From Prorocentrum cordatum (taxonomy: Eukaryota; Sar; Dinophyceae; Prorocentrales; Prorocentraceae): a stretch of 64,000 bases of DNA. The first letter of the stretch is position 1, and each line of letters opens with the position of its first letter. Shown piece by piece: positions 32,746-43,599 of this stretch. Location: assembly GCA_963575745.1 (NCBI GenBank), contig CAUYUJ010015962.1, positions 180,001-244,000 on the forward strand, written 5' to 3'. The position numbers were made by a program, and so were the translations under genes. The notes beneath the pieces are model-generated. The model saw nothing but the letters and a program-made list of their open reading frames with translations. It had not been told where the DNA came from and did not search any database.

Positions 32746-33670
32746 TACTCACCGCCAGCAAACGACTCCCGGTCCCCACCACCGTCCGCATCACATCCCC
32801 CACTGGTGTTCCCAGCACCACTGTCCTCACCACCGCTGTCCCCACTGGTTCCACCACCGCCCCTACTGTCCCCACCAGTGGCCCCACCACTGTCGCACTG
32901 TCCCCGCTGTCCCCAGAACTGTTCCCACCACGGTTCCACTCTCCCCACTGTCTCCACGGCCCCAACCACTGCCCGACTATCCCCACTGTCCCCACTGTCC
33001 CACTGACTCCTCCGCTGTCCCACTGAGCTGTCCCACTGTTCCCACCACTGTCCCCACTGTCCCCACCACTGTCCCCACTGTACCTCTGTCCCATTGTCCC
33101 ACCGCCGTCCTCGCCACCGCCTTCACCACTGTCCCCACCACCATTGTACCCTCCACTGTCCCACTGTTTCCACCTCATTCCCATTGTCCCCACACCACTG
33201 TCCCCACCACCACCGTCACCACCACTGTCCACTGTCCCCCCCTGTTCCCACCATTGTCCCCACCACTGTCCCCACCACTACCGTCCCCACCACTGTCCCA
33301 CTGTCCCACTGTCCCCACCACTGTCCCGCTATCCCCTCACCACTGTCCCCACCAACACCGTCCCCACCACTGTCCGCACCCCCACTCGGTTTTCGAGGGG
33401 GGGGGGGTTCGAACCGGCAGTGACCCCCCCCGGTTTTCCGGATCCGGAGGGGGGGGGGGGGGGGGGGGGTTCGAACCGGTAGTGACCCCCCCCCCTTTTC
33501 ATGATGAGCTGGGGGGGGGGGGAGGGGTTCGAACCGGTAGTGACCCCCCCCGGTTTTCCGGAGGGGGGGGGGGGGGTTCGAACCGGTAGTGACCCCCCCC
33601 GGTTTTCCGCCAGCAGCGGTAGAACACGCTCTTTCTAATCTTAGGGATAGGGATACGTTCGAGGCTGGTT
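32315..33670 (-). mobile_element. Inverted-repeat element D, copy 1, split by element P
   Basis: Left piece 32315-32442 and right piece 33636-33670 together make one ~155-bp D element in minus orientation (ACCAGCCTGGAAC... and GATACGTTCGAGGCTGGT). They are separated by element P, with TAATCTTA repeated at the break (32435-32442 and 33636-33643). Confidence 0.8.
32443..33635. mobile_element. Foldback element P (~1.19 kb) inside element D
   Basis: Ends GAGAGAGCGTGATCCACCGC and, from the other side, GAAAGAGCGTGTTCTACCGC are inverted. Further in, ~45-bp units reading GGTCACTACCGGTTCGAACC plus C runs (32505-32750) face their complements (33395-33605). The centre (32755-33390) is a CCCCAC(C)ACTGT minisatellite. 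Target duplication TAATCTTA on both sides. No open frame that looks like a transposase, so non-autonomous. Long poly-C/poly-G runs may hide assembly errors. Confidence 0.8.
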
Positions 33671-33829
33671 ATGCAGCGAAAACACAAGGTGGTGGACCGT
33701 TTCCCGAATGGTGTGGCCCGGGAGCGCCGGCTGCGGAGCTCCCACCGCAAGAGCTCTCTGAGCGCGCGCGTCGCGCCGGCAGGGCCGACGCACACACACA
33801 AAACACACACACACACACAGTGCTAGTAT

Positions 33830-34110
33830 GCGTGGATTGTGTCGATTGAGCTGAAGCCTCTAACCAGCCTCGAACGTATCCCAACAGGGCAGTTATTAAT
33901 ACACGGGATTTTTTTTAACATTTAGGATTTAAACATACATGATTGATTTAGGAATACATTGATGCATGAACTAATCGTTGCTTTTTTATGCTAGATCCCT
34001 GCATGCTTAATACATGATCCGCACGCGGAGCATGTATGAGAAACGGCACTGTACATTTGGATCGTGCCGATTGAGCTGAAGCATCTAACCAGCCTCGAAC
34101 GTATCCCTAT
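33830..34110 (+). repeat. ~50-bp direct repeat around repeat I copy 2
   Basis: ATTGAGCTGAAGC.TCTAACC followed by AGCCTCGAACGTATCCC occurs at 33845-33882 and 34068-34105. Between them is repeat I (33893-34055), matching 13096-13235, including GCATGAACTAATCGTTG and ACATGATCCGCACGCGGA. Confidence 0.6.
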
Positions 34111-34237
34111 CCCTAAGGTCAACAGGCCAAAAGTCGACGACAATCTGAGGGATGCACCCTCAGAAACGGAGGGAAGCCCTAAGATCGGCAGATGAGGCGA
34201 TGCCAATCATAGGGATGGGGATATGTTCCAGGCTGGT
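34087..34237 (+). mobile_element. Inverted-repeat element D, copy 2
   Basis: Begins ACCAGCCTCGAACGTATCCC and ends GGGATATGTTCCAGGCTGGT, with inner CCCTAAG / CTTAGGG pairs. About 150 bp, no coding capacity. Confidence 0.75.
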
Positions 34238-34287
34238 GAGCCTCGCGAGCGAAAACGACCAGCCATGGGGCCAGGAAGGGGCTGGGG

Positions 34288-34415
34288 TTATGTTGCTCCC
34301 ATCGTGCTTAAGGACCACATCCCAGAATTAATTTCGAGCACCCGGAAAAAGGTCGAAAGATTGTCGAGACAGTGTCGGACGAGTGTCTCCCAGAGACCGG
34401 CACGTGAAAACCCTC
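34288..34415 (-). repeat. Element L, copy 2
   Basis: Complement of 16726-16880: shares TGGTCCTTAAG, CCGGGTGCTCGAAAT and GGGAGACACTCGTCCGACAC on the minus strand. Confidence 0.6.
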
Positions 34416-34896
34416 GAGTTTGGTGCCAAGGCTAAAGTGGGTTGGAACATCATGAGGCTGGGGATGCAAGGATAAAAGGGCGCCTTTGGAAAACTGCTGA
34501 TCCGTGTGATGCTGTCCGACTGCCACTGTTCCATGATTCGTATTGTTCGATCTCTGGGCTACCGGAGCAGGGCGAATTGACACAGCGGCAGCTGAAAATC
34601 AGTTCCTGTGCCACTCCCGGTGAACAAACGCACCAATTGTCCGAGCTGCGTCCAACTGTGGCGACGAGGGAGACCCCGAAGTCCCAATTATCCGTTGCGG
34701 TCAAAAAACAGACGTGCCCGAATTCGCGGCCTCGCGGGCCAGGCCCCTGTGCGGCGACCCATCGGACGGCGCATTTGTTCGTGGATGCCCCGCGCAATAT
34801 GTACGTATCCGTGCGACCGCATATCCGCGGGATCGCGCCCTGGAATCCCGACTGCGAGGACGGGGGTATGGATGCGTTCGCCGCTCATGAGGTCGC

Positions 34897-35005
34897 CGCG
34901 AAAAGCTCGATCTGCTCGCGCGAGAAGGTGCTGACAGCCCCCGACTCCGAAATGGTGCGGATGCCGACCATCGCGGCCCCAGGATCCTCGAGGCTGTCGG
35001 TGCTC
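34897..35005 (-). CDS. M16 peptidase exon 8 of those seen
   Basis: 109 nt, phase 2 in and 0 out. Contains GAAMVGIRTISESGAV followed by STFSREQIELFA, matching the signature G-A-x-x-x-G-x-R-T-[LI]-S-E-[GS]-G then S-R-E-Q-[VI]-E-L-F. Acceptor ATCAG|GAG; donor TTCGCG|GCGACC (GC type). Without splicing the frame reaches a TGA three codons later, so a splice here is required. Confidence 0.92.
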
Positions 35006-35239
35006 CTGATGGTACAGTGGAGGCCAGTCCGCAAGAAACCTTCCAACAAGAAACCCGACCCTGAGACCCCAGGACGTCCATGGATTTTTGGTGTGGGAGC
35101 GTCGCGCTTTTCATAGCGAAACCATCAAGACCCAAGAAACCCAAGGCATCCAGGAGGCAAGCAGGGTGTTTCTTGGCATGGGCCTCCACTGTAGGCCGGA
35201 GCTGCTGGGGTAGGGGTCCGCAAACGTTTTGCCCAAGAA

Positions 35240-35400
35240 CTCCTCCCTCGATCCCGCTTCCCTCCTCTCTGCTCCTCCCTCCATCCATCCATCCATCCTT
35301 CCCACCCTCCCTCCTCCCTCTTCCCCCCCTCCCTCCCTCCCTCTTCCCTCCTCCTTCCCTCCCTCCTCCCTCCTCCTCGCTTCCTCCTTCCCTCCTCCCT
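35240..35400 (+). repeat. CCTCC/CATC low-complexity tract
   Basis: CCCTCC and CCATCCATC words with almost no G. 35401-35634 is GC-rich with no gene seen. Confidence 0.8.
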
Positions 35401-35634
35401 GACGCGCGTGGCAGCCAAGGTGGCCCAGCGGCATCATCCTCCCCCACTCCGGGTCGCCGAAGGAGAGGTGGGGCCAGGAAGAGGGTGGGCCACGGTGGCG
35501 CATCGTGGCACGGCGCGTGCGCGGACGCGGGGCGAGGCAGAGAGGGGCCAGGCGACGCCTTGAAGAGGAAGGAGTGGACAGCGAAACCTGGTGAACACCA
35601 CGGCCCTGGCCCACACAAACACGCACACCCCTGT

Positions 35635-35698
35635 CTGAAGGGGCCCTGGGACACACAAACATATATACACACAAATAAAAGGATCCCCCATATTCCCC
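35635..35698 (+). repeat. Dispersed repeat M, fragment
   Basis: GAAGGGGCCCTGGGACACAC, ACACACAAATAAAAGGATC and CCCCATATTCCCC match the first part of repeat M. Confidence 0.5.
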
Positions 35699-35837
35699 TA
35701 CCTAGGCTCTGCCTAGAGGGCTCTTACTCTATATGATTAAAGGGGCCGGGCAGTGGGTCCCGCCCCAGGCGGTTCCCCCGGTCCCCGCCCCGCGGTTCCC
35801 CCAGGTGCGCCCCCTTACCTTAGCGTTGCGTATCCCA

Positions 35838-36005
35838 TCTGAGCTTAGTTTAGCGTAGCGTAGCTTAGCTTAGCTTAGCTGAGCTTAGTTTAGCTTAGCC
35901 TAGCCTAGCTTAGCTTAGCTCAGCTTAGCTGAGCGCAACATTAGCATAGCATAGCATAACATAAAGTATATCATAGCATGGCACAGCATATCATAGCATA
36001 ACAGT
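35838..36005 (+). repeat. TTAGC/TAGCA pentamer repeat
   Basis: About 100 bp of GCTTA and GAGCTTAGTTTA words, then ATAGCATAGCATAACATA. Possible slipped pentamer; it does not match the TTTAGGG telomere repeat. Confidence 0.8.
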
Positions 36006-36228
36006 ATTTCATATGATACGTTTCTCATAAATTCGATTCGTACTACTTTCCACTCGTACTCTCGATCCGTACTTCAATTGCACCTTTTTCCTACTTGATT
36101 GATTTCGCACTGACATGCCTGTCTGCACGGCTGGAAATTTACAAGGCGAGGGCACCCAGGGGCCGAAAACAGCGAAAAACACGGCGTCGTGTCTTTGTTC
36201 ACGACGCGAGTCGGTCTGGGATTGGCTC

Positions 36229-36344
36229 CTGCCGCCCGGGGCGTACATGCGCATCATCCCCGTCGACTCATTGGTGGTGCAGGCGTAGTTGACCCTGGCG
36301 CCGTTGGGCAGCATCAGCTGCACGATGCCAGTCGCCTCGTCCAC
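36229..36344 (-). CDS. M16 peptidase exon 7 of those seen
   Basis: 116 nt, phase 0 in and 2 out. Reads VDEATGIVQLMLPNGARVNY, then A-C-T-T-N-E-S-T-G-M-M-R-M-Y-A-P-G-G. This is the start of the second M16 half (D-x-x-T-G-[IV]-x-Q-x-x-L-x-N-G-x-x-V-N-Y then M-R-L-x-x-x-G-G-R). Acceptor CGGCAG|GTG; donor GGCAG|GAGCC (GA type). Arg of GGR is rebuilt across the intron. Confidence 0.9.
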
Positions 36345-36404
36345 CTGCCGGGGGCCCTCCACTTCCTGCCGGAGGCCCTCCACCTCCACCCCATGCCTTC
36401 AGAC

Positions 36405-36690
36405 ATCCGCAGAAGGTACAGAAGCATTCCTCGAATATCATGGAACCTTACGCAGATCAAAAAAACATCCACGCATCGAAGAAGGGGCGTAAGGTCAGGG
36501 CGGAAGGTCCAGAAGGTTCGGGCGGTCAGGACGGAGGGGGGATGCGATGCATTGGCGATGCATCGAGGATGCACCGGCGACGCAGGCGACGCATCCGCGA
36601 GGTCGGCTTGGGGAAAATCGGACTCCACATCGAGCCGCATCGCCGATGCATCGCCGATGCATCGGTGATGCGGCGCGATCCTCTGACCCC
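36405..36690. repeat. Repeat H copy 2 and GATGCATCG minisatellite
   Basis: Repeat H at about 36405-36470. Then 36540-36670 contains several GATGCATCG.CGATGC words, which are self-complementary; similar words occur at 59485-59520. Confidence 0.5.
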
Positions 36691-37394
36691 ATCTACTCCG
36701 ACCCCATCTAAGTCGGGTGTTGCTAGAAGTGCCCCTCGCCCAAGGTGCCCCCAGCTTTTCGCCCTATTTGGAGCCCCTGGGGCCCTCTGGGCCTCGTGAG
36801 GGGTGCCCTGGAGGCCGTCTGGGCCACTCCGAGAATTCTGGGGGTACCCTAGGCCAGGGGTACCTTGGGCCAGGGGTACATCTTAGTAAGAGGCCCACAG
36901 TTAGAGCGGTCGAGGCGGAGGGAGGATGCACACTGCGTCGCCGCACTCCGCGCCTCGCGCCTCGCGAGGCGCGGGTCTCTTCGCGACCCTGCGGGACGCC
37001 CCCGCAATCGCAGATCCATCGGGGGCCGCTCGCGCAGCCCGAGCCAGCCGCCTCGGGCCCCCCCCCTGGATTGATGGACCCATTGTCCACCACCACTACC
37101 ACAGGTAGGATAGGGAAAAGGAGGAGGAGGAGGAGGGGGAGGAGGGGGAGGAGGACCTCGCCATCCTCCCTTCCCCCCCGTCCTACATCTGGTTGGAGGT
37201 GGTAGAAAAGTGGCCCGTCATGGATCCCTGAACCGCGGGCGTTGCAATTCTCTTCACACCAGGCGTTCTCGCCCGGAATTTCGGGCCCCTGGGGCCATGA
37301 CAGAGTGATCTGGCTCGAGAAATGGCGCGGAGAGACGGTGCTTTTGTTTCGCGAGGGAAATGGGTCGAGATTTTTTTTTTGTTTTGCGACGCTG

Positions 37395-37655
37395 CCTTTG
37401 TTTCGCAGGAGAATCGAGGAGGAGGAGGATCGAGGAGGAGGTTGAGGAGGGGGAGGAGAAGGAGGAGGGTCAAGAAGGAGCAGGAGGGGGAGGAGGAGGA
37501 GGAGGAGAAGCAGGAGCAGGAGGAGAAGGGGGAGGAGGACAAGGGTCGAGAAGGAGGAGGAGGAGAAGGAGGAGAAGCAGTCGCAGGAGGAGGTGGGAGA
37601 AGGGAGGAGGGCGACGAGGAGGAGGACGAAGGAGGAAGAGGAGGAGGGGGAACAC
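37395..37655 (+). repeat. GGA-rich tract
   Basis: GAGGAGGAGG and GAAGGAGGAG words for about 250 bp; (GGA)n also at 37120-37155 and 38435-38525. The DNA between (36700-38089) shows no gene. Confidence 0.85.
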
Positions 37656-38089
37656 GATGGGGGACTGGCTCATCGCCCTTGCATCGGTGACGCGACGCCG
37701 ACAGATCGGCGGCTGCCTCGGGCGAGGCGGGCTGTCGGGCCCCTATCGGGGATCGGCGGGCGATTGGGGGGCAATGCGTCACCCCACTCTGTGTCCACTG
37801 ACTGCGTGGGAATCGATCCCCGAACCCAAACACACGAAGGCCCATGCTGGGCGTGCATCGACAGCTCTGTCTCGCTGCATTGTCAAGCATGAAGTATGAG
37901 CCACGTCTACATCGCAGAGCGGGGGGGGCTAGGAAGGCGCACGCCACTCCATGACAACGACCCATCCATCCCTGGCGTTGTCCCTGACTGGGAGGAGCTC
38001 TTGCGGGAGACTCGTGCCCGCGCATCCGCGAGCACCAGAGGCCTCGACCCCTTCCTTCCCCAGGGGGGGGGGGCGGGCAGGCAACAATG

Positions 38090-38250
38090 AAGGGGCCTGG
38101 GACACACAAATGAATACACACAGATAAAAAGATTCCCCATATTTTCCCATCTGTTCTGGGTTTCTGTCTTCCCCCCCCCTTCCCATAGTTTCCCATACTT
38201 TCTGGGGGATCGACGATTCATTGTGTCTGTGTTTTTCCCCTCCTGCAACA
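38090..38250 (+). repeat. Dispersed repeat M, copy 2
   Basis: Same order of motifs as 11286-11460: GAAGGGGCCTGGGACACACA, GATTCCCCATATTTTCCCAT, TTCTGGGGGATCGACGATTC, TTGTGTCTGTGTTTTTCCCC. Confidence 0.65.
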
Positions 38251-38691
38251 GTCTTCCGCCCTGGAGCCCTCTACTGATGGCCCCGGGATCCGCAAGCGAA
38301 CCCCGGAGGCCCAAAGTCGAAAGAGTGGACACGCTGACGGGCTCCCCAAAGGGCGGCGAGTCATCGACACCTCTGCTTCCACCCCGAGGGCTGAAGCAGG
38401 GACGGGCCTGTTTTCCACCACCACCACCATCAGTTGGAGGGGGGAAGGAGGAGGAGGAGTAGGAGGAGGGCGAGAAGGAGGGGGACGAAGAGGAGGAGGA
38501 GGTGGAGGAGGAGGTGGAGGAGGACCCCCTCCCACTCATGGTGGTGATGGTGGAAAACAAGCCCACCGTGAAACAGATCTACCCTCCTCGGGTCTGTCGT
38601 TAAGGGTATCCTTGACCCGCGCCGGAGCGCCCACGGTTTCCACGGTTTGACCCAGAGTTTCCCTTGAGATCTCTGGATGTTTACCAGCCTC

Positions 38692-38832
38692 GAACTTATC
38701 CCTATCCCGAAGATTGCCAAAAGGCGATGACAATCTTAGGGATTCGCCCTCAAAGAATAAGGGAATCCCTAAGGTAGGCATCGTGATGAGGAGATGCCCA
38801 GCATAGGGAAAGGGATATGTTCCAGGCTGGTA
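38692..38832 (+). mobile_element. Inverted-repeat element D, copy 3
   Basis: ACCAGCCTCGAACTTATCCC at the left and GGATATGTTCCAGGCTGGTA at the right, with CAATCTTAGGGATTC and GGGAATCCCTAAGG inside. Confidence 0.75.
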
Positions 38833-39170
38833 AGATGTGCCTCGAAGGGCATGGATTGCCCCGCACGCGCAGACGCCCCTGCGCGCGCCTGCGCGCCGAT
38901 CGAGCCGTGTGGGCCGCCCCTGGCCTTCCCGCAGCGAGACTTCGCCAAAGGGGCAGCAGGGCGCACCAGAGCCAGGAGGATGCGGAGGGGTTTGACTACA
39001 CCCTGCGAAATGCTTAAGAAATCATGGGTTAAGAAACTCAGAGTCTCAGAATTTGAATAAAGACCCAGAATTCCTATTGAAACCTTAGGACTTACATTGA
39101 AGCATTAAGAATAACCGGGACTCTGGCCGAAAACTTAAGTTTTCTTAAGCATCGCCTGCGGTGTATCTAC

Positions 39171-39318
39171 CAGACCACCCCAACCCAACCCGAAGACCAG
39201 AATTTCGGGTTGGGGGGGGTAAGGGTTCCACGTGTGTTTTTTCTATGTTTCCCGACCCCCCCCCCACTGGAAATCGAGGGTAAATCTGAGCCTTCGGGTT
39301 GGGTTGGGGTGGTTTGGT
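39171..39318 (+). mobile_element. Inverted-repeat element J, copy 2 (uninterrupted)
   Basis: CAGACCACCCCAACCCAACC at the left and the inverse GGTTGGGTTGGGGTGGTTTG at the right, about 148 bp. It gives the pre-insertion sequence for copy 1 at 14424-14744. Confidence 0.75.
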
Positions 39319-40545
39319 GGGTGGTGAGGGTTAGGAGGCAACTCGTGGGGAGTCTTCGCACGGACTAATGGCGACCAAGGCAAACTAGACTCGGCACTGA
39401 GCCTGACGCCGAACGAATCGGGAATGAACGGGATTGGGCTCGTCTGTGCTGGATAAGGCAGGCCTGTAGCCACGCAGACACCAGCGCCGATGCGGAATTT
39501 CACGCCCCAGGAGCTGCATCCTAATAGCAGGGCACACCAATGCCAGGAGGACGCGAAGGAGGAATGTGGAGGAACCAGGGCTGGGCAAAATCGGACCGGG
39601 ACATATCGGAAATATTGGAGATCCGGCGGTCATGGAGGCTACATGTATCGGGCGCCGCGGCCGTTCCAGACAGAGCGCTCTGGAACGTTCCGAGAGCGTC
39701 CCGGAAAGCTCTGGAACTATGTATCCTGGTCCTAGGCCCGCCCGACCGCTGGGGATACTAAGGGGATACGGGGTTGATAAATGGACGCTAAGGTGGTTTA
39801 TAAAAGTACATGCATACATGCATACAGACAGACAGACAGACAGACGTACATATATACATCACACATGCGTACGTATACATACACAATTCTATAATATCTA
39901 TATATATACAATGTATAATATATATATATATACAAACCCAGAGACGTGTGTACTCTAAATTCCGAAAAATGCGTGTATAGGTGTTTGTCGAACCTAGCTT
40001 ATGCACGATGGAAGGCCCCAAGTGGATTCAAGGGGGGGGCACCGCTAAGTGGGCTCCGCCCACTTAGCCCAGATCTTTGCCCTCCACTGATAAGCTAGGT
40101 CAGGCCAGGCATAACACACCTTGGCATCCACTGAAATTCTCCGTACCCCCTAGCAACCCTGGCGATGATCTCAATGCCCAGACGGGGTTCCCAGACATCC
40201 ACGATGAGATGTTTTCCATCCGTGGCCCCGGAGGTTCCAAACCCTCCCCCGCGAAGAAACCCTTACCCTGGATCCGTGTTTGATGGCCCCGGGACCCCAG
40301 GACGGGACCCCGCGAGGGTCGAGATCGAAGGAAAAAAACGGATTGAACAGATCATATGTCCGAGGTCTGGGGCCCTATCCTTTTTTGTTGTTTTCGAAAA
40401 TCGAGGATCGAGGATCGAGGATCGATGATCTGGGCCCCTATCCTGTCGAGGTTCGAGGATCGAGAATCGAAGGCAGACCCATGCCGCACGCAAGCATCGG
40501 CACGCGCCGCGGAGTCGGAAGCGGGCTTGTGGGCGCCCCGCCGGC
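39319..40545. other. Intronic, small repeats only
   Basis: (CAGA)n at 39822-39845, TA-rich words to 39950 and GAGGATCGAGGATCGA repeats at 40395-40470. No coding segment recognised before the M16 exon. Confidence 0.5.
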
Positions 40546-40617
40546 CTTCCGGCTCTGCGCCCGCCAGGCGGTGGCCGCGTCCACAGGCTGCGAGCCGAGC
40601 AGCTTCTCGAGCTGCTC
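40546..40617 (-). CDS. M16 peptidase exon 6 of those seen (least certain)
   Basis: 72 nt, phase 0/0, reading EQLEKLLGSQPVDAATAWRA then Q-S-R-K. Acceptor GATGAG|GAG follows an AG-free, pyrimidine-rich stretch of about 100 nt on the minus strand; donor CGGAAG|GCC (GC type). This linker is poorly conserved, so support comes from position, phase and splice signals. The frame stays open upstream to about 40746, so a longer 5' end is possible. Confidence 0.55.
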
Positions 40618-40829
40618 CTCATCGGGGCGTCCAAAGAGGGGGGCGTTCAAGAGGTGGGGTTCACGGATCATGGCGCGAGGCACGTGTGCGGCACGAGCGA
40701 GGGCCAAAGGACGTAATGGCATGGGAAGAAGGGGCATGAGAGCCAAGGGGATATCGTAGACCCAGCCATGCTATCAACCCTCCCCCTAGTCCTCACCCCA
40801 CTCTTGGCCGCCCCCGACCTCAGCAAGGC

Positions 40830-40896
40830 ATCGTCGTTGCAGTCGCCAGCCACCGTCTCGAGAAACTCTGGGTGGAAGGTCATTACAATTTTCAGC
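40830..40896 (-). CDS. M16 peptidase exon 5 of those seen
   Basis: 67 nt, phase 2 in, reading L-K-I-V-M-T-F-H-P-E-F-L-E-T. It lines up with the family's L-x-x-L-x-x-x-x-P-x-F-V linker. Acceptor GAGAG|GCTG. The 3' end is uncertain: a GC donor at GACGAT|GCC leaves phase 0 and fits the next exon; a GT donor 11 nt further (CTGAG|GTCGGG, end 40819) looks stronger but leaves phase 2, for which I find no matching acceptor in the next exon. Confidence 0.65.
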
Positions 40897-41148
40897 CTCT
40901 CGGGGCCCTCGTCGGCGCCCCAGGGCGGTCAAAAGCCTGCTCAGGATGAAGAGCCCGCCCTGGGGTCAAGGTCGAGACTCCCCAGAACCCCGTATGGAAA
41001 AAAACGAGACATCGGATCTCTGGGAGTCGTCGTCACCGTCGCGTCATTCGCCGCCATCGTCGCCGTCGTCGTCGCCGCCGTCGCCGGCGTCGCGGTTGCC
41101 GTGGTCGCCGTTGCTGCCGCAGCGGCCCATGCCATCGTCGCTGGCCAC

Positions 41149-41301
41149 CAGGCAACAGGCTCCTTCAGCAGGCTGTCTGGTACCTCCACGACGTTGAGCG
41201 CCTCCTCCCTGGACTTGTCGGGGACCGTGAGGAGCAGGTCCAAGATCTCCTCCTCCGTGATGTCGAACGGAGACCAGGACTGCGTGTGTTCCTCGAAGAG
41301 C
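41149..41301 (-). CDS. M16 peptidase exon 4 of those seen
   Basis: 153 nt, phase 2 in and 2 out. Begins LFEEHTQSWSPFDITEEEI and continues to V-E-V-P-D-S-L-L. The F-x-I-[ST]-x-x-E-I motif followed by E-V-P-x-x-L-[IL] is the linker before the second M16 half. Acceptor CACAAG|GCT; donor GCCTG|GTGGCC. An earlier GT donor (GTGGAG|GTACCA) exists, but it would remove the conserved VPDSLL, so the later one is preferred. Confidence 0.8.
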
Positions 41302-41339
41302 CTTGTGGAAGCGCACACTTCGAAGGACTCATCACAACA

Positions 41340-42529
41340 ATGCTACTGCTGCTGATGCTGTTTCTCCTCCTCCTCCTCCTCCTCCTCCTCCCCCAATTCA
41401 ATATTATCGCGATCAGCAGCAACATAATCCGAAGTAGCACCATATCATGATCACCACCACCATGGAACGAATACTCATACTGAAATGCATCGCCATCACC
41501 ATCACCAACATCATCTTCATCAGCATAATCATCAGCATCATCATCAAAAAACTATAAAACACAAAATGAATAATAGTAATAACGACGAATCATCATCAAC
41601 ATCATCATCCTCATGAGCATCATCATCATAAAACATGAGCGTACTCATCATCGGCAACATCATCATCATCAACATCGTCATCCTCATCGTCATCATTTGC
41701 ACCATCACCATCATCAGCATCAGCATCATCACCAGCATTGAAAACAACATCAGCATCATCAGCACCATCATAGTCGTCTGCAATATCATCATCAGCCTCA
41801 GAATCAGCATCATCGTCATCATCATACGCATAATCAGCATCAGCATTATCATCATCATAATCAGCATCATCATCATCAGCATCATCATCATCATTATCGT
41901 CGTCATCAGCATCGCGATAATATGGATAAGCATCACGATAATACCATGCAGCGTCATCAAGCGCATGATGGTCATAATCATCATCATAATGTTCGACATC
42001 ATCATCATCATCATCATCGTCATTATCATCAGCATCACCATCTGCATCAGCATCAACATCATTATCAGCATCGTCATCATCAGCACCATCAGCATCCGCA
42101 TCAGCACCATCATCAAAATCACAATCAACATCAGCATCATCATCGGAAGTAGCAGCACCAGTATCAGCATCAGCATGAACATCAGCATCCCATCGTCACC
42201 ACAAGTTCATCATCAACAGCATCAACAGCATCAGCAGCATCAGCATCATCATCAGCATCAACATCAACATCACCAATGTCATCAGTGTCAACATTAATTA
42301 CCCGCATGCGTATCAGCATAAACGCAAGTATGAGCAGCAGCAGCGCCACCAGCATCACCAAAGTCATCACAAACATCACAATCATCAGCATCATCATCAT
42401 CATCGTCATCATCATCATCGCCATCGGCATGTCATCATCATCAGCAGCAACATCATCACCATCGTCATCATGATCAGACACACCATCATCATCATCAGCA
42501 TCAGCATCATCATTATCAGCATCGTGTCC

Positions 42530-42591
<62 letters not shown>

Positions 42592-43145
42592 AATCATCAG
42601 CAGCATCATCATCATCAACAGCAGCAGCAGCAACACCATCATGATTACCACCATCATCAACAACATCATCACCGTCGCTGTCGAAATTGTCGTCGGAACC
42701 ACAAACTCCACCACGTGCACCAGGATGATCAGACACATCATCATCATACCACCCTCATCAACAACAACGTCAACACTCCCGCCTGCATCACCATCATCAT
42801 TCACCATCATCAGCATCGTGGTTGTCGTTACTCTCGCTACCAACAGATACATGATCACTATCACCAAAATCATGGTCAACATCGTAACAGTCATCCTCGT
42901 CGTCGCCCTCATCACCACCATAATCATCATCATAATCATCATCATGATCATCGTCGTGGCTATCGTCGTCGTCACCGTCGTCATCATCAACATCATCAGC
43001 AGCATCACCGTGATCGTCGTCGTCGTCACCTCCACAACCTCCGCCATTATTATCATCATCACCACCACCACCACAACCACGGCCACCGCCTCTGCGGCCG
43101 TCGTTGTCCTCGTCATTGCCATCACCATCGTCACCGTTGTCGTTG
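41340..43145. repeat. TCA/ATC microsatellite tract (~1.8 kb)
   Basis: CTC run at 41363-41392, then almost entirely CATCAT, CATCAG and CATCAA words with CGTCGT near the right end. Frames across it (poly-Ile, Ser, His, Met, Asp) are artefacts. It lies in the intron between M16 exons 41301 and 43274. Confidence 0.95.
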
Positions 43146-43265
43146 TCGTCCTCCTCCTCCGCCGCCCAAACCTCCTCCTTTTCCTACCCCTCCTCCTGCT
43201 CTTCCTCGTCATCCTCCTGTTCCTCCTCCTCCTCCTCCTCCTCCTCCTCCTCCTCCTCCCTCCTC
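43146..43265 (+). repeat. CCT-rich tract
   Basis: CCTCCTCCT words directly next to the M16 exon at 43274; a GGA-rich tract (43420-43580) flanks the other side. Confidence 0.85.
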
Positions 43266-43273
43266 GAGGCGGC

Positions 43274-43398
43274 CTCGTGGGCGTGCACACCACGATGGCC
43301 GTCGGAGGCGGAGCCGCGGCCTGGCCGTAGTAGCCGAGGAAACCGAGCATCCACTTGGCGGCCTCGTGGACCTGCTCCATGCCGACGGTGGGGGCAAC
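43274..43398 (-). CDS. M16 peptidase exon 3 of those seen
   Basis: 125 nt, phase 0 in and 2 out. It reads VAPTVGMEQVHEAAKWMLGF, then a Gly-Tyr-Tyr-Gly turn and a P-T-A-I-V-V-C-T-P strand, the family's P-x-A-I-V-A-C-V-P strand. Acceptor GGCAAG|GTT; donor ACGAG|GCCGCC (GC type). The split codon AG+G restores Arg at the junction with the next exon. It sits between a CCT-rich tract and a GGA-rich tract. Confidence 0.85.
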
Positions 43399-43599
43399 CT
43401 TGCCGTGACAGTCTTCCGCAGGGAAGGGGGGGGAGGGGGAAAATGACAGGAGAGGGAAGAGGAGGACGACAGCTGGAGGAGCGGGAGGAAGGAAGGGGAG
43501 GGGAAGGACGAGGAGGAGGAGGAGGATAAGGGGGAGGGCGGGGGAAGGAGGAAGACGGGGGGCGGAGGGGGAAGATAATGAAAAGGGGCTAACTAGAGA

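Noticed and set aside
32650-33600. GGTTCGAACCC boxes resembling an RNA polymerase III B box
   Set aside because: The sequence is a palindrome inside the inverted units of element P. There is no A box at a suitable distance and no cloverleaf.
35838-36005. Interstitial telomere repeat
   Set aside because: The words are TTAGC and TAGCA, not TTTAGGG or TTAGGG.
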